This document shows positions 17,663 through 26,085 of a stretch of DNA of 64,000 nucleotides, in pieces. Every line of letters starts with the position of its first letter. The stretch's first letter is position 1. Under the pieces are notes generated by a model, which was not told the origin of the DNA, made no database searches, and was given only the letters and a program-made list of their open reading frames with translations. The translations under genes were made by a program, and so were the position numbers. The stretch comes from Bog-756 sp963753905 (lineage in GTDB: Bacteria > Actinomycetota > Acidimicrobiia > Acidimicrobiales > RAAP-2), in NCBI GenBank assembly GCA_963753905.1, contig CAVWDZ010000002.1, positions 434,001-498,000 of the forward strand. Reading direction: 5' to 3'.

Positions 17663-18845
17663 CGCTTACCTCCTTGGCTAGTTCCCGATAGGCAATGGCG
17701 CCGCGGGAGGCGCTGTCGAAGACGGTGATCGGCTGACCGAACGAGGGTGCCTCCGAGAGCCGCACCGTCCGGGGGATGACGATCCGGCAGACCTTGGCAC
17801 CAAAGTGCTTCCTGACCTCGGAGGCCACCTGGTCGGCCAACTTGGTCCGTGCGTCGTACATGGTCAGGACGATGGTCGAGATGTCGAGTTGAGGGTTGAG
17901 GTTGGAAGCGATCAAGTGGACGTTTCGCATGAGCTGACTCAGGCCTTCGAGGGCGTAGTACTCGCACTGGATCGGGACCAGCAACTCGCTGGCCGCCGCC
18001 ATCGCGTTGACCGTGATCAGGCCCAGCGACGGCGGGCAGTCGATGAGGATGTAGTCGAAGTCGTCGAGGACGGACTCGACGGCCTTGCGCAACTTGAGCT
18101 CCCGGCTGAACGACGGGACGAGCTCGATCTCGGCCCCGGCCAGCGCGATGGTCGCCGGAGCGACGAACAGGTTCTTCATGCTGGTGGGCTCGACGCAGTC
18201 TTCGAGGGAGGCGTCGCGCATGAGGACGTCGTACATCGAGAGCTCGAAGTTCCGGGCGTCGATCCCGAGGCCGGTCGTCGCATTGCCCTGCGGATCGAGA
18301 TCGATGACGAGGACGCGGAACCCGATCTCGGCCAGCGCCGCTCCCAGATTGACCGACGTCGTGGTCTTGCCCACGCCGCCCTTCTGATTGGCCACGGCCA
18401 TGACTCGCGGCAGAGGGGTGCCCGAGGCCGATTGCAGGCGGCTCGTCGGCTCCTCGGTTTCGGTGGGTTCGGAGCGGGCGGACGTGGCCGGCGCCTTCTG
18501 GGCGGGTAGATCTGGAGGCGGCGCGACGGCCGGTGCCGCGGATGCGCCGCCGGAGGCTGCCGCGGAAGCCGTGCCCGTCTCCTCTCCGGATGCATCTTTG
18601 GACAGTTCTTCGGACCCGACCTCCGAAGGCTCGACCTCGAGAGGAGACTCCTCGACGGACTCCGCGGCACGGTCCATCTCGACCTCGACCACGGTGTCCG
18701 CCTCGGCCACGCCGACCGGGGCCGCACTCTCTGATTCCAGCAACCTCACCGCCCGCTCGCTTCCGGTTGCCTCGCCGGAGTTGGGCTCGATTGACTGGGG
18801 GCTCTCCGGCGACGGCCTGTTCCGACCACGACGTAGGCCGCGCAT
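17649..18845 (-). CDS. parA: Chromosome-partitioning ATPase ParA with long acidic N-terminus
   Basis: 398 residues from ATG 18845 with SD GAGGAG. The deviant Walker A is NQKGGVGKTTTSVNLGAAL at about 153-171, then DLDPQGNATTGLG, DYILIDCPPSLG and LSEAPSFGQP. The ATPase domain starts only at about 145. The first ~145 residues are low-complexity, rich in Glu, Ser, Ala and Pro, and look disordered. With ParB it segregates origins using parS sites just upstream. Confidence 0.95.
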   Translation of the reverse strand: MRGLRRGRNRPSPESPQSIEPNSGEATGSERAVRLLESESAAPVGVAEADTVVEVEMDRAAESVEESPLEVEPSEVGSEELSKDASGEETGTASAAASGGASAAPAVAPPPDLPAQKAPATSARSEPTETEEPTSRLQSASGTPLPRVMAVANQKGGVGKTTTSVNLGAALAEIGFRVLVIDLDPQGNATTGLGIDARNFELSMYDVLMRDASLEDCVEPTSMKNLFVAPATIALAGAEIELVPSFSRELKLRKAVESVLDDFDYILIDCPPSLGLITVNAMAAASELLVPIQCEYYALEGLSQLMRNVHLIASNLNPQLDISTIVLTMYDARTKLADQVASEVRKHFGAKVCRIVIPRTVRLSEAPSFGQPITVFDSASRGAIAYRELAKEVSGGTS

Positions 18846-18924
18846 TAGCGTCTCCTCGAGTTGGCAGGGTTCAAGGGCTTCATCCTCCCCTTCGCGGGCT
18901 CAGAGGTCAAGCATCTCCCTCGGA

Positions 18925-18940
18925 TGTTCCACGTGGAACA
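18925..18940. other. parS site 1
   Basis: TGTTCCACGTGGAACA is a perfect 16-bp palindrome and matches the bacterial parS consensus TGTTTCACGTGAAACA except for two symmetric changes. It lies just upstream of the parA start, about 4.3 kb from dnaA, as expected for the ParB loading site near the origin. Confidence 0.93.
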
Positions 18941-19099
18941 TCCGAGGGCTCTCAGAAGATGGGTCGTTCCGCGCGGGGATCCCGGCCGTGGGCATCGCTC
19001 GGAGGTGGCTCGGACTTCCGGAGAGTCTGGTAGCCGAACCGGTCCCCCGGGCGGATCCCTGCAGCAGGGGCTGGGCGACCAGCAGGCATCTCCATCGGA

Positions 19100-19115
19100 T
19101 GTTCCACGTGGAACA
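19100..19115. other. parS site 2
   Basis: An identical 16-bp palindrome, TGTTCCACGTGGAACA, 175 bp from the first. It sits at the junction between the two duplicated units, just past the true rsmG stop. Confidence 0.93.
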
Positions 19116-19129
19116 TCCCACGAAGCTTC

Positions 19130-19807
19130 TCAAAAGATCGGTCGTTTCGTGGGGATCCCGATCCGGCGCGGGTACCTTTCGGAAAGTGGCTCGGACTTCC
19201 GGAGAGTCTGGTAGCCGAACCGGTCCCCCGGGCGGACCGCTGCAACAGGTGCCAGGCCGACCACTGAGAGCCCGGTGGCCGGCCACCGTTCACCGGAGGA
19301 GCCCTCAGGAGGCTCGGAGACCACCAACCAACCCTCGACCTCGAGAAAGCAGGACCCGTTCTCAGCGGTCACCGCCGGTCGTCCGAATGACCGGGAGGTC
19401 ACGAGGTCGAACCGTTCCCGTAGCCGGGCGTCGCGGCCGAGCACCTCTGTGCGTCCCCTGATCACCTCGACCGGGGGCCGTGTCCGGAATGTGCCGCTCA
19501 CTTCCGTGAGGAACTGTGTACGCCGTTCGTTCGCATCCACGAGGACGATTCTGGCGTCGGGCCAGCAGCTGGCGAGGACGAGTCCGGGTAGGCCACCCCC
19601 GGAGCCGAGATCGATCACCGCCCTCGGCTGGATGCCGATCGACTCCTCCGCCACGGCCACGAAGCCGAGAGCGTGGTCGATCTGGTCGTCCACCGGGGCC
19701 TCACCGAGGAATCCCAGCGTTGCCGCCCGCTCGAGGACCCGATGCACCTGGTCCTCGACCCGGAGTCGCAGGGCACCCGGTGCACCGCCACGGACGGGCC
19801 GGGTCAC
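19130..19807 (-). CDS. rsmG: 16S rRNA (guanine527-N7)-methyltransferase
   Basis: 225 residues from GTG 19807, overlapping the jag stop by GTGA. The SAM-binding motif is VIDLGSGGGLPGLVLA, followed by IVLVDANERRTQFL. FDLVTSRSFGRPAVTAE matches the GidB family. The last ~35 residues (RPGDRFGYQTLRK onward) are basic and are repeated in the duplicated tail downstream. It methylates G527 of 16S rRNA; loss gives low-level streptomycin resistance in other bacteria. Confidence 0.94.
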   Translation of the reverse strand: MTRPVRGGAPGALRLRVEDQVHRVLERAATLGFLGEAPVDDQIDHALGFVAVAEESIGIQPRAVIDLGSGGGLPGLVLASCWPDARIVLVDANERRTQFLTEVSGTFRTRPPVEVIRGRTEVLGRDARLRERFDLVTSRSFGRPAVTAENGSCFLEVEGWLVVSEPPEGSSGERWPATGLSVVGLAPVAAVRPGDRFGYQTLRKSEPLSERYPRRIGIPTKRPIF

Positions 19808-20778
19808 GCTGGAGTGATGACCACGTACCTCGACGGTTCGAGTCCTTCGGAGCGGGTCTCGACACCCTCGACCTCGTTGACGGTGTCGTGAATGACCTTG
19901 CGGTCCGCCGGGGACATCGGCTCGAGGGCACGCTCGGCTCCCGAGCTCTTGACCTCCTCGACGATCCCCTCTGTGAAGCGACGGAGGGCGGCGGTCCGCT
20001 TCTCACGGTACCCACCGACGTCGACCAGGATCCGGTCGGTCCGGTTCTCGGACTGACGTTGCACGAACGTCCTCGTCAGATCCTGGACCGCTGCAAGCGT
20101 CGATCCCCTCGGGCCGACCAGCAGTCCGAGGTCGTCCCCGATGGCGGCCACCTCGACCGTGTCCTCGTCGATCTCCGAGAAGTCGACGGTTGCGTCGAGC
20201 CCGAATTCTCGGACCAGCCCGGAGAGGAACTCCTGGGCCGCCTCTCCCTGCTGCTCGAGCGTCAGCGATTCTTCCATGCTGTCCTCACTCCCTTTGCTGC
20301 TTCCGGACACGCGGCCCGATGGTTGCTCTCTCTGCGGTTTGGAGGAGCCGCCAGCTCCCGACCCGCCACGGGATCGGCGCCGGGCCGGCGCGTCCGGTCG
20401 CCCATTGCCGTTGCCGTTGGCCGAGACCCGGTCGCCCGACGCGCTGGCGACCCCTTGGTCCAGCCCTTCCTCGGACGACTCCCGCGCCCCGTCACGGCGG
20501 GCCCGCTGGCCCCCCGCGGTGCCGTTCGAGGATGGTCCCTTCGATCGCGACTGGGTCTCGCCCCCGCGCTTGCGTTCCGGTCTCTGGCGCCGGGTGCGCT
20601 TGGGGGGAGGTACGACCGGTCGCACCCTGGCCTGAACCCGGGCTTCTCCGCGCACGCGGCCGAACAGTCCGGCCTTGGGCTCGCTGATGATCACGAACTC
20701 GGCATCGTCCTCAGCGACCCCGAGGACATCGAGGACAGTCTCTTTCGCCTCGGCCAGCGACTTGCCGCCGGCTTCCAC
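19804..20778 (-). CDS. jag: Jag/KhpB RNA-binding protein (Jag-N, KH, R3H)
   Basis: 324 residues from GTG 20778, chosen because AAGAGG sits 8 nt upstream; GTG 20787 is an alternative. A Jag-N domain (about 1-55, with GLFGRVRGEARV) is followed by ~120 residues of basic, Ser/Gly/Asn-rich linker. The KH domain holds LGLLVGPRGSTLAAVQDLTR and the R3H domain holds YREKRTAALRRF and EPMSPADRKVIHD. It binds RNA and in Firmicutes works with KhpA in cell-envelope control. It lies 12 nt after yidC. Confidence 0.93.
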   Translation of the reverse strand: MEAGGKSLAEAKETVLDVLGVAEDDAEFVIISEPKAGLFGRVRGEARVQARVRPVVPPPKRTRRQRPERKRGGETQSRSKGPSSNGTAGGQRARRDGARESSEEGLDQGVASASGDRVSANGNGNGRPDAPARRRSRGGSGAGGSSKPQREQPSGRVSGSSKGSEDSMEESLTLEQQGEAAQEFLSGLVREFGLDATVDFSEIDEDTVEVAAIGDDLGLLVGPRGSTLAAVQDLTRTFVQRQSENRTDRILVDVGGYREKRTAALRRFTEGIVEEVKSSGAERALEPMSPADRKVIHDTVNEVEGVETRSEGLEPSRYVVITPA

Positions 20779-20790
20779 CCACTCCACCTC

Positions 20791-22035
20791 TTATCGCGCC
20801 TTTCTGGCCCGTTTGGCCTTCGATCGGGGATGCTTCTTGGCTGCTTCGGCTGCGCTCTCGCTCGGCTCGGCGCCGTTGGATCCGTTCGACGAACCGCCGG
20901 CGTTCGCAGCGGTCCCTCGGGCCGGAGCCTTCTTTGTGTTGCTCCCGTTGGCCGAACCGGCGCCCTCTTTGGAACCGGCGCCCTCTTTGGCAGCGTCGGA
21001 GCTCTTCCCGTTCTGGGCGGGTCTGCCGTTCTGGGCCGCCTTGGACCCGGTGCCGGCAGCGGGTTTCGGGCTCGAGGGTTTCGGGAGCGCCCGTTCGGCC
21101 TCGTCGACCGATGCCGCCTTCGGTGACGAGAGGGTCTTGGGCTTGCCCGCCGGTTTGGCAGTCGGTGGTGTGCCCGGCCCCGCCACGATGCCCTTGCGGA
21201 AGAGCACCTCCTGGGTTGCGATGCGGATGGCGCTCGAGACAATGAAATAGACATTCAAAATAGCAGCGACATTTAGATAAATGAGACCGAAGATAAGCGG
21301 CATATATCTCTGAAGCATGGCCGCCTGCGGATTGGCCTGTGCAGCCTGCGGGTTACGCGCATTGAGACGGGACATCTGCAGGTACTGCAGCCCGACCGAG
21401 GCGAGGACCAGGAGCAGGAACGGGATGGCAGCCCAGATCGAGCCGTGGTGCGAGAGCAGCTTGTCGGCGAAGTTGATCCCGAAGGAGTTGAGTTGCCCAT
21501 GAGCTGCGACGATGTCGTGGTACATCTTGGTCGTCGGGGAGATGTACCGCGGGACGGCACAGACGGTCGAGTGGCAGGTGTGGGTGGTGGTGACGTTGGT
21601 CGCAGGGTCGGTGACCGTGTACTTCGTGCCCTTCGAAACCGTGTTGGTGATCCCGCGGATGACGCTGTAGAGAACGAAGAATGCGGGCATCTGGAGCAAC
21701 ATCGGCAGGCACCCCGATGCAGGGTTCACATTGTGCTCTTTGTAGAGCTTCATCATTTCTTCGTTCAGCTGGGTTCGGTTGTCCGGACCCTTGTACTTCT
21801 GCTGCAGCTTCTTCATCTCCGGACCGAGGGCCTGCATGGCCGCCATGTTCTTGGTGCTCTTGACGGTCAGCGGGGTCAGCGCCGCCATGATCACGATGGT
21901 GAGCAGGGCGACGTCGATCGGGTAGTTGGGGATGATCTCGTAGAAGAACGCGAGGATGTCGGCGACAAACTTGAGGATCGGCTGGAAGATCGCACCGATC
22001 GAGATGCTGGCGACGGTGTGGGTGAGCAGGCTCAT
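20791..22035 (-). CDS. yidC: Membrane protein insertase YidC
   Basis: 414 residues from ATG 22035, overlapping the yidD stop by ATGA. About five membrane helices. STKNMAAMQALGPEMKKLQ and NPASGCLPMLLQMPAFFVLY are the cytoplasmic hairpin and following helix of Oxa1/YidC proteins. No lipobox. The last ~130 residues are an Ala/Ser/Lys-rich tail ending in a basic cluster, often used for ribosome contact. The helix that usually carries the groove arginine (T-I-x-I-R) reads TIVIMAALTPL, so that arginine appears replaced by Met. Confidence 0.95.
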   Translation of the reverse strand: MSLLTHTVASISIGAIFQPILKFVADILAFFYEIIPNYPIDVALLTIVIMAALTPLTVKSTKNMAAMQALGPEMKKLQQKYKGPDNRTQLNEEMMKLYKEHNVNPASGCLPMLLQMPAFFVLYSVIRGITNTVSKGTKYTVTDPATNVTTTHTCHSTVCAVPRYISPTTKMYHDIVAAHGQLNSFGINFADKLLSHHGSIWAAIPFLLLVLASVGLQYLQMSRLNARNPQAAQANPQAAMLQRYMPLIFGLIYLNVAAILNVYFIVSSAIRIATQEVLFRKGIVAGPGTPPTAKPAGKPKTLSSPKAASVDEAERALPKPSSPKPAAGTGSKAAQNGRPAQNGKSSDAAKEGAGSKEGAGSANGSNTKKAPARGTAANAGGSSNGSNGAEPSESAAEAAKKHPRSKAKRARKAR

Positions 22036-22331
22036 GGCGCCATCCGATCAGGGACGGGGTCGACGCCGTGCCCGCCCCATGGCCCGCAGCGGGCGATCCG
22101 GCGCAGGGCGAGGCCGGCGCCCCGCAGGGCACCATGCTCGTCGATGGCCAGGACCGCGTACTCCGAGCAGGTCGGGAGGTAGCGACAGCCGGTCGGCCGC
22201 CCCGAACGGGCCAGCTGGTAGGCATGGACGGCGGCAACCAGGACCCGGGCGAGACCGGACCGGACCACATCGGACCCGCTCGGATCCGGACCGGCGGACA
22301 CAGACCCTTCCCTGAGCGACGCAGCGGTCAT
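22032..22331 (-). CDS. yidD: Membrane protein insertion efficiency factor YidD
   Basis: 99 residues from ATG 22331, overlapping the rnpA stop by ATGA. Family motifs: RPTGCRYLPTCSEYAVLAID, a Gly-rich helix and RRIARCGPWGGHGVDPVP. Three conserved cysteines are present. Membrane-associated helper of insertion, always beside rnpA and yidC. The N-terminal ~25 residues are less conserved, so the exact start is uncertain. Confidence 0.92.
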   Translation of the reverse strand: MTAASLREGSVSAGPDPSGSDVVRSGLARVLVAAVHAYQLARSGRPTGCRYLPTCSEYAVLAIDEHGALRGAGLALRRIARCGPWGGHGVDPVPDRMAP

Positions 22332-22741
22332 CGTCCCGGTCCCCGCGAGCCACGGGATGGGGCCCGCGACCTGGTCACCGGTCGACTCGTGGCCTGCTCC
22401 ACTGCTCGGCTCATCGCCATCCTCAGTTCGTCGAAATCGAGAGCCGCCCCCCCGGGGCCGCTCCTCACCAAATAAGCCCCGACCGGCAGGCCGCCCGCCT
22501 GTTCGCCCAGGATTGCACGCATCCTCCTCCGCAACCGGTTGCGCAAGACGGCACCCCCGACCTTGCGATTGAGTGCATAGGCGACCTCGGAGCGGGTCCA
22601 CTCGGGCCGTGCCACGAAGCTCACCGAGACCGGACCGGACCGACCCCGACACGTTGCCCGATGCAGGGCACCAAAGGTCCTGCTCGATCGCACCGGGCCG
22701 ATGCCACCCACCGTGACCTGGGCGTTCTGCCGCAAACTCAC
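22328..22741 (-). CDS. rnpA: Ribonuclease P protein component
   Basis: 137 residues from GTG 22741, which overlaps the rpmH stop (GTGA). The RNA-binding signature is KVGGAVLRNRLRRRMRAI at about 75-92, close to the family RxVGxAVxRNxxKR. It joins RNase P RNA to mature tRNA 5' ends. The start could also be one of two GTG codons a few residues downstream (VTVGG); the coupled one is preferred. Confidence 0.92.
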   Translation of the reverse strand: MSLRQNAQVTVGGIGPVRSSRTFGALHRATCRGRSGPVSVSFVARPEWTRSEVAYALNRKVGGAVLRNRLRRRMRAILGEQAGGLPVGAYLVRSGPGGAALDFDELRMAMSRAVEQATSRPVTRSRAPSRGSRGPGR

Positions 22742-22872
22742 ACCGACAGGCGCTGCCGCCCCTTCGCGCGGCGAGCCTTGATCACGGCTCGACCGGCTTT
22801 GGTCGACATCCGCTTGCGGAATCCGTGGGTCTTGGCGCGCTTGCGCACATTGGGTTGGTACGTCCGTTTCAT
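22738..22872 (-). CDS. rpmH: 50S ribosomal protein bL34
   Basis: 44 residues, too short to be conspicuous among longer frames. It begins MKRTYQPNVRKRAKTHGFRK and continues to RMSTKAGRAVIKARRAKGRQ, the complete bL34 pattern. It is first in the rpmH-rnpA-yidD-yidC-jag-rsmG block transcribed away from dnaA, and every junction from rpmH through yidC overlaps by 4 nt. Confidence 0.97.
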   Translation of the reverse strand: MKRTYQPNVRKRAKTHGFRKRMSTKAGRAVIKARRAKGRQRLSV

Positions 22873-23233
22873 CCATCCACTTCCTTCCTCGCCCTGGACC
22901 GCGGACTTCGACGTCCTGTCCGGCAGGGGGCCTGTTCACCGAGAACAGGACATTCCGGCACATGGTATGCCCAAAAGCATCCTGGGCTCTAGTCGAGACC
23001 CACAAGACGCCCATGGGCCCACGGTGTACCGTTCCGACCGACAGGCGCGAGACGCCCGGTCGAGCGGCATCCCGCTGCCTGGCGTAGCGTGCGCATTCCA
23101 AAGACGCAGGCCCACACGACGTGCATTCGCACCCCACCTCGGACCGCCGGGGGGGGTGTTCCACCATCGCTGCTTGTCCACACCTGTGGACATCGTTGTG
23201 GACCGACGGCCCAGTGCAAGGGCGGAGGCCCAC
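22873..23233. promoter_or_regulatory. rpmH-dnaA divergent promoter region with DnaA boxes
   Basis: 361 nt without a gene between divergent rpmH and dnaA. At the dnaA side three DnaA-box-like sites cluster: TTGTCCACA (23174-23182), TGTGGACA (23185-23192, reverse) and TTGTGGAC (23196-23203, reverse). TTGTCCACA differs from TTATCCACA at one base. This suggests dnaA autoregulation or a second part of the origin. No other structure was recognised in it. Confidence 0.7.
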
Positions 23234-24625
23234 GTGAACGACACCGAGGACGTGTGGAAATCGTGTTCCGAAGCCCTGCGCGAACAGGTCTCCGACGCCA
23301 TCTGGCAGGCCTATCTGTCTGGAATTACACCACTGTCCATCAAAGACCATGAAATCGTGCTCGGGGTGCCCAACACCCTGATCCGGGACCGAGTCGAATC
23401 CCGCTTTCTCGGGCTCATCCAGGACACCGTCACCGGGACCATCGGCCGGGACCTCATGGTCCAACTCGAGGTGGTCGCCCCGATCTACGAACCGGCCGAG
23501 GAGGCGCTTCCCGGCGGTGACCTCGACAAGGACCTGCCGGGATCACCCGATCGGTCCGCGGCGGTCCCCTCGATGCCACGGGCGGCTCACCGGGATTCAC
23601 CGGTCCTCGATCCCCGCTACACCTTCGAGACCTTCGTCATCGCCTCGTCCAACCGGTTCGCCCACGCCGCCGCCCAGTCGGTGGCGGAGGCGCCGGCCCG
23701 TTCCTACAACCCCCTCTTCATCTACGGCGACGCCGGGCTCGGCAAGACCCACCTCCTCCACGCCATCGGCAATTACGTGCAGGAGAATTTCTCCGGGAGG
23801 CACGTGCGCTACGTGACCACCGAGACCTACATGAACGAATTCGTCGACGCCATCCGGACCAACACCACCACTGCGTTCAAGCGCCGCTACCGCGAGTGCG
23901 ACGTGCTGCTCATCGACGACGTCCAGTTCATGGAGCGAAAAGAGTCCTTGCAAGAAGAGTTCTTCCACACCTTCAACTCGCTCTACGGGGCCTCGAAGCA
24001 GATCGTCCTCACCTCCGACCGACCGCCGAAATCCATCGCCACGCTCGAGGATCGCCTCCGGAGCCGGTTCCTCTCAGGTCTGATCACCGAGGTACAGCCA
24101 CCCGAACTCGAGACCCGGTTGGCCATCCTCCAGACCAAGGCCGTGCACGAACAGGTCGCAGTGCCCGATGACGTCCTCGAATTCATCGCCACCCACGTGA
24201 AGGAGAACATCCGCGAGTTGGAGGGCGCCCTCATCCGGGTCACCGCCTTCGCCAGCCTCAACGGCCAACCGATGAGCCGAGAGCTCGCGGAACAGGTGCT
24301 CTCGGACATCGTCTCGGCGGACCAGCCCCGGCGGATCACTCCCCAGCTCATCCTCGAGGCCACGTCGGAGACCTTCGGATTCACGGTCGAGGAGCTGCGC
24401 GGCCCGAACCGGCGCCGTCCGTTGGTGACCGCCCGCCAGGTGAGCATGTACGTCTTCCGCGAGCTGACCGACTTCAGCTATCCGGCCATCGGCCGGGAAT
24501 TCGGCGGCCGGGACCACTCGACCGTCATGCACGCTGTCGAAAAGATCACCGGGCTCATGCGGGAGCGCCATCAGATCTACAACCAGGTCACCGGCCTCAT
24601 CGTTCGAATCAAGAGCGGATCGTGA
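23234..24625 (+). CDS. dnaA: Chromosomal replication initiator DnaA
   Basis: 463 residues from GTG 23234 with SD GGCGGAGG. Domain I (about 1-85) starts NDTEDVWKSCSEALREQ, then a short linker. The AAA+ domain has Walker A YGDAGLGKTHLLHAIG at about 170-185 and Walker B VLLIDDVQFM. The C-terminal DNA-binding helix has the signature GREFGGRDHSTVMHAVEKI. It opens the origin and loads replication machinery. An in-frame GTG 48 nt upstream is possible but less well supported. Confidence 0.97.
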   Translation: MNDTEDVWKSCSEALREQVSDAIWQAYLSGITPLSIKDHEIVLGVPNTLIRDRVESRFLGLIQDTVTGTIGRDLMVQLEVVAPIYEPAEEALPGGDLDKDLPGSPDRSAAVPSMPRAAHRDSPVLDPRYTFETFVIASSNRFAHAAAQSVAEAPARSYNPLFIYGDAGLGKTHLLHAIGNYVQENFSGRHVRYVTTETYMNEFVDAIRTNTTTAFKRRYRECDVLLIDDVQFMERKESLQEEFFHTFNSLYGASKQIVLTSDRPPKSIATLEDRLRSRFLSGLITEVQPPELETRLAILQTKAVHEQVAVPDDVLEFIATHVKENIRELEGALIRVTAFASLNGQPMSRELAEQVLSDIVSADQPRRITPQLILEATSETFGFTVEELRGPNRRRPLVTARQVSMYVFRELTDFSYPAIGREFGGRDHSTVMHAVEKITGLMRERHQIYNQVTGLIVRIKSGS

Positions 24626-24911
24626 CTCGGGCCGTGACCTATCCGGAGGTTGTGCACCTTCTGTGGAAATCTCCCGGTTACCTTGGGGTAATTCTGTGAA
24701 CTCAGATGAACTTGTCCATAACCGGATGCTTTGGCGACACCTTGAGCACCCCTCGATCAACATTCGGGGGACAGTGGGTGGAAATCCCCATGCCCTACTG
24801 GCTGGGACGACGACCGGTCATCCGCAATCCACAGGCCTTACTACCATCACTACCAATTACCAATTGAAAGACAACTGAACAGCCCATGCAGAAACCAGAA
24901 AGGACCTCCCC
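24626..24911. other. oriC: Candidate oriC in the dnaA-dnaN gap
   Basis: 286 nt without a gene, in the position of the actinobacterial origin. DnaA-box-like words: TTGTGCACC (24650), TGTGGAAA (24662, reverse), TTGTCCATA (24712) and CAATCCACA (24825). Each has one to three mismatches to the consensus. 24838-24890 is strikingly AT-rich for this genome and could be the unwinding element. The call rests on position and words; no replication data. Confidence 0.75.
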
Positions 24912-26066
24912 GTGAAGTTTCGATGCGAGCGTGACTCGTTGGTGGAGGTACTGGTCACCGCCGGCAGGGCGGTCAGCACCCGCTCGTCGGCCACGATGGC
25001 TCTCGGCGGTCTCCGGATCGAGTCGATCGGCAACCGTCTCTCCGTGGTGGGCACCGACCTCGACCTCACAGTCCACGTGGAGACCGAGGTCATCGGGATC
25101 ACGGACGGCGTCTGCGTCGCCCCGGCGAAGCTGCTGGCAGACATCGTGCGGTCACTGGAACCGGGGGCCGTCACGATCGAGTCGGAAGGGGAGAAAATCG
25201 AGATCGGAGCGGCGCGTTCCCGCTTCGGCCTACGCACGTTCTCGGTCGAGGACTTTCCATCGCTCCCCGGTCCTCCGGAACCGGCAACGTTCCTGCCGGC
25301 GACAGCGCTCGCCGGTGCGCTTCGTCAGGTGGTGCGTGCCGCGTCGGCGGACGACGCCCGGCCGCTCCTCACAGGGGTGCTCATCGCCCCCGAAGGGAGC
25401 GGTGTCCGTCTGGTGGCAACCGACTCCTACCGGTTGGCCCTGCGCGACATCGACGGGAGTGACGCCCTTGCCGACAACTCGCAGATCCTCGTGCCGGCGA
25501 GGGCACTCGCCGAACTCCTGCGGCTGTCCGCGCTTGGTGGCGCCAAGGAATCGGTCACGACCGACGGGGGGAACGGGACATCGGGTGCCACGGGCCCCAC
25601 GGTCGGGCTCGCCATCGGTGAGCACGACGTGACGTTCACCGCCGGCGATGTGAAGGTCAGCACCCGGCTCCTCGACGGGACCTATCCCGACTACCGGCAA
25701 TTGATCCCGGCCGAGTACCCCAACCGCCTCCATGTGGGCAAGGACTCGCTCCTCGACGCCCTCCGCCGGGTACGCCTCCTGGTGCGGGACAACACCACTC
25801 CGGTCCGGCTCTCGATGCGCCACGCCGGAGTGGACCTGACGGTGGTCTCCCAGGAGGTGGGCGATGCGAGCGAAACGGTCGATGCCGATTTCGACGGCGA
25901 GGAGCTCACCATCGCCTTCAACCCGACCTACCTGATCGACGGAGTGGAGGCCGTCTCCGGTGACGAGGTGCTGCTCGAAACGGTCGACGCCACCAAACCG
26001 GCGACCGTCCGCTCGGCAGAGCTCACCGACTTCCAGTACCTGCTCATGCCGGTACGGGTCTCGTAG
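24912..26066 (+). CDS. dnaN: DNA polymerase III beta sliding clamp
   Basis: 384 residues from GTG 24912 with SD AAAGGA. Three clamp domains of about 125 residues. Recognisable pieces: KFRCERDSLVEVLVTAGRAV at the start, LLTGVLIAPEGSGVRLVATD, DGTYPDYRQLIP in the middle and YLLMPVRVS at the C-terminus, which forms the partner pocket. It tethers DNA polymerase to DNA. Confidence 0.97.
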   Translation: MKFRCERDSLVEVLVTAGRAVSTRSSATMALGGLRIESIGNRLSVVGTDLDLTVHVETEVIGITDGVCVAPAKLLADIVRSLEPGAVTIESEGEKIEIGAARSRFGLRTFSVEDFPSLPGPPEPATFLPATALAGALRQVVRAASADDARPLLTGVLIAPEGSGVRLVATDSYRLALRDIDGSDALADNSQILVPARALAELLRLSALGGAKESVTTDGGNGTSGATGPTVGLAIGEHDVTFTAGDVKVSTRLLDGTYPDYRQLIPAEYPNRLHVGKDSLLDALRRVRLLVRDNTTPVRLSMRHAGVDLTVVSQEVGDASETVDADFDGEELTIAFNPTYLIDGVEAVSGDEVLLETVDATKPATVRSAELTDFQYLLMPVRVS

Positions 26067-26085
26067 CGGATCTCTGCCCGCTGTC

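Larger units (their letters stand above)
18911..19265 (-). repeat. Diverged tandem duplication of parS plus the rsmG 3' end
   Basis: A unit of about 175-181 bp occurs twice, from about 18911-19085 and 19086-19265. Each copy starts with GCATCTCC(C/A)TCGGA and a parS site, then carries a stretch encoding the rsmG C-terminus. A 49-bp core near 19005 and 19186 is almost identical. Translated on the minus strand, the parA-side copy reads RPGDRFGYQTLRKSEP and ends in RPIF-stop, the same as the true rsmG end. It is not attached to a full rsmG. This explains the whole parA-rsmG gap. Confidence 0.85.

Noticed and set aside
18952..19293. Apparent 113-128-residue minus-strand proteins between parA and rsmG
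   Set aside because: They read through parS sites and the duplicated rsmG tail in mixed frames. The repeat explains them.
22661..23233. Upstream extension of the dnaA frame (would give 654 residues)
   Set aside because: The extension crosses the promoter region and DnaA boxes, resembles no DnaA, and a good GTG start with SD lies at 23234.
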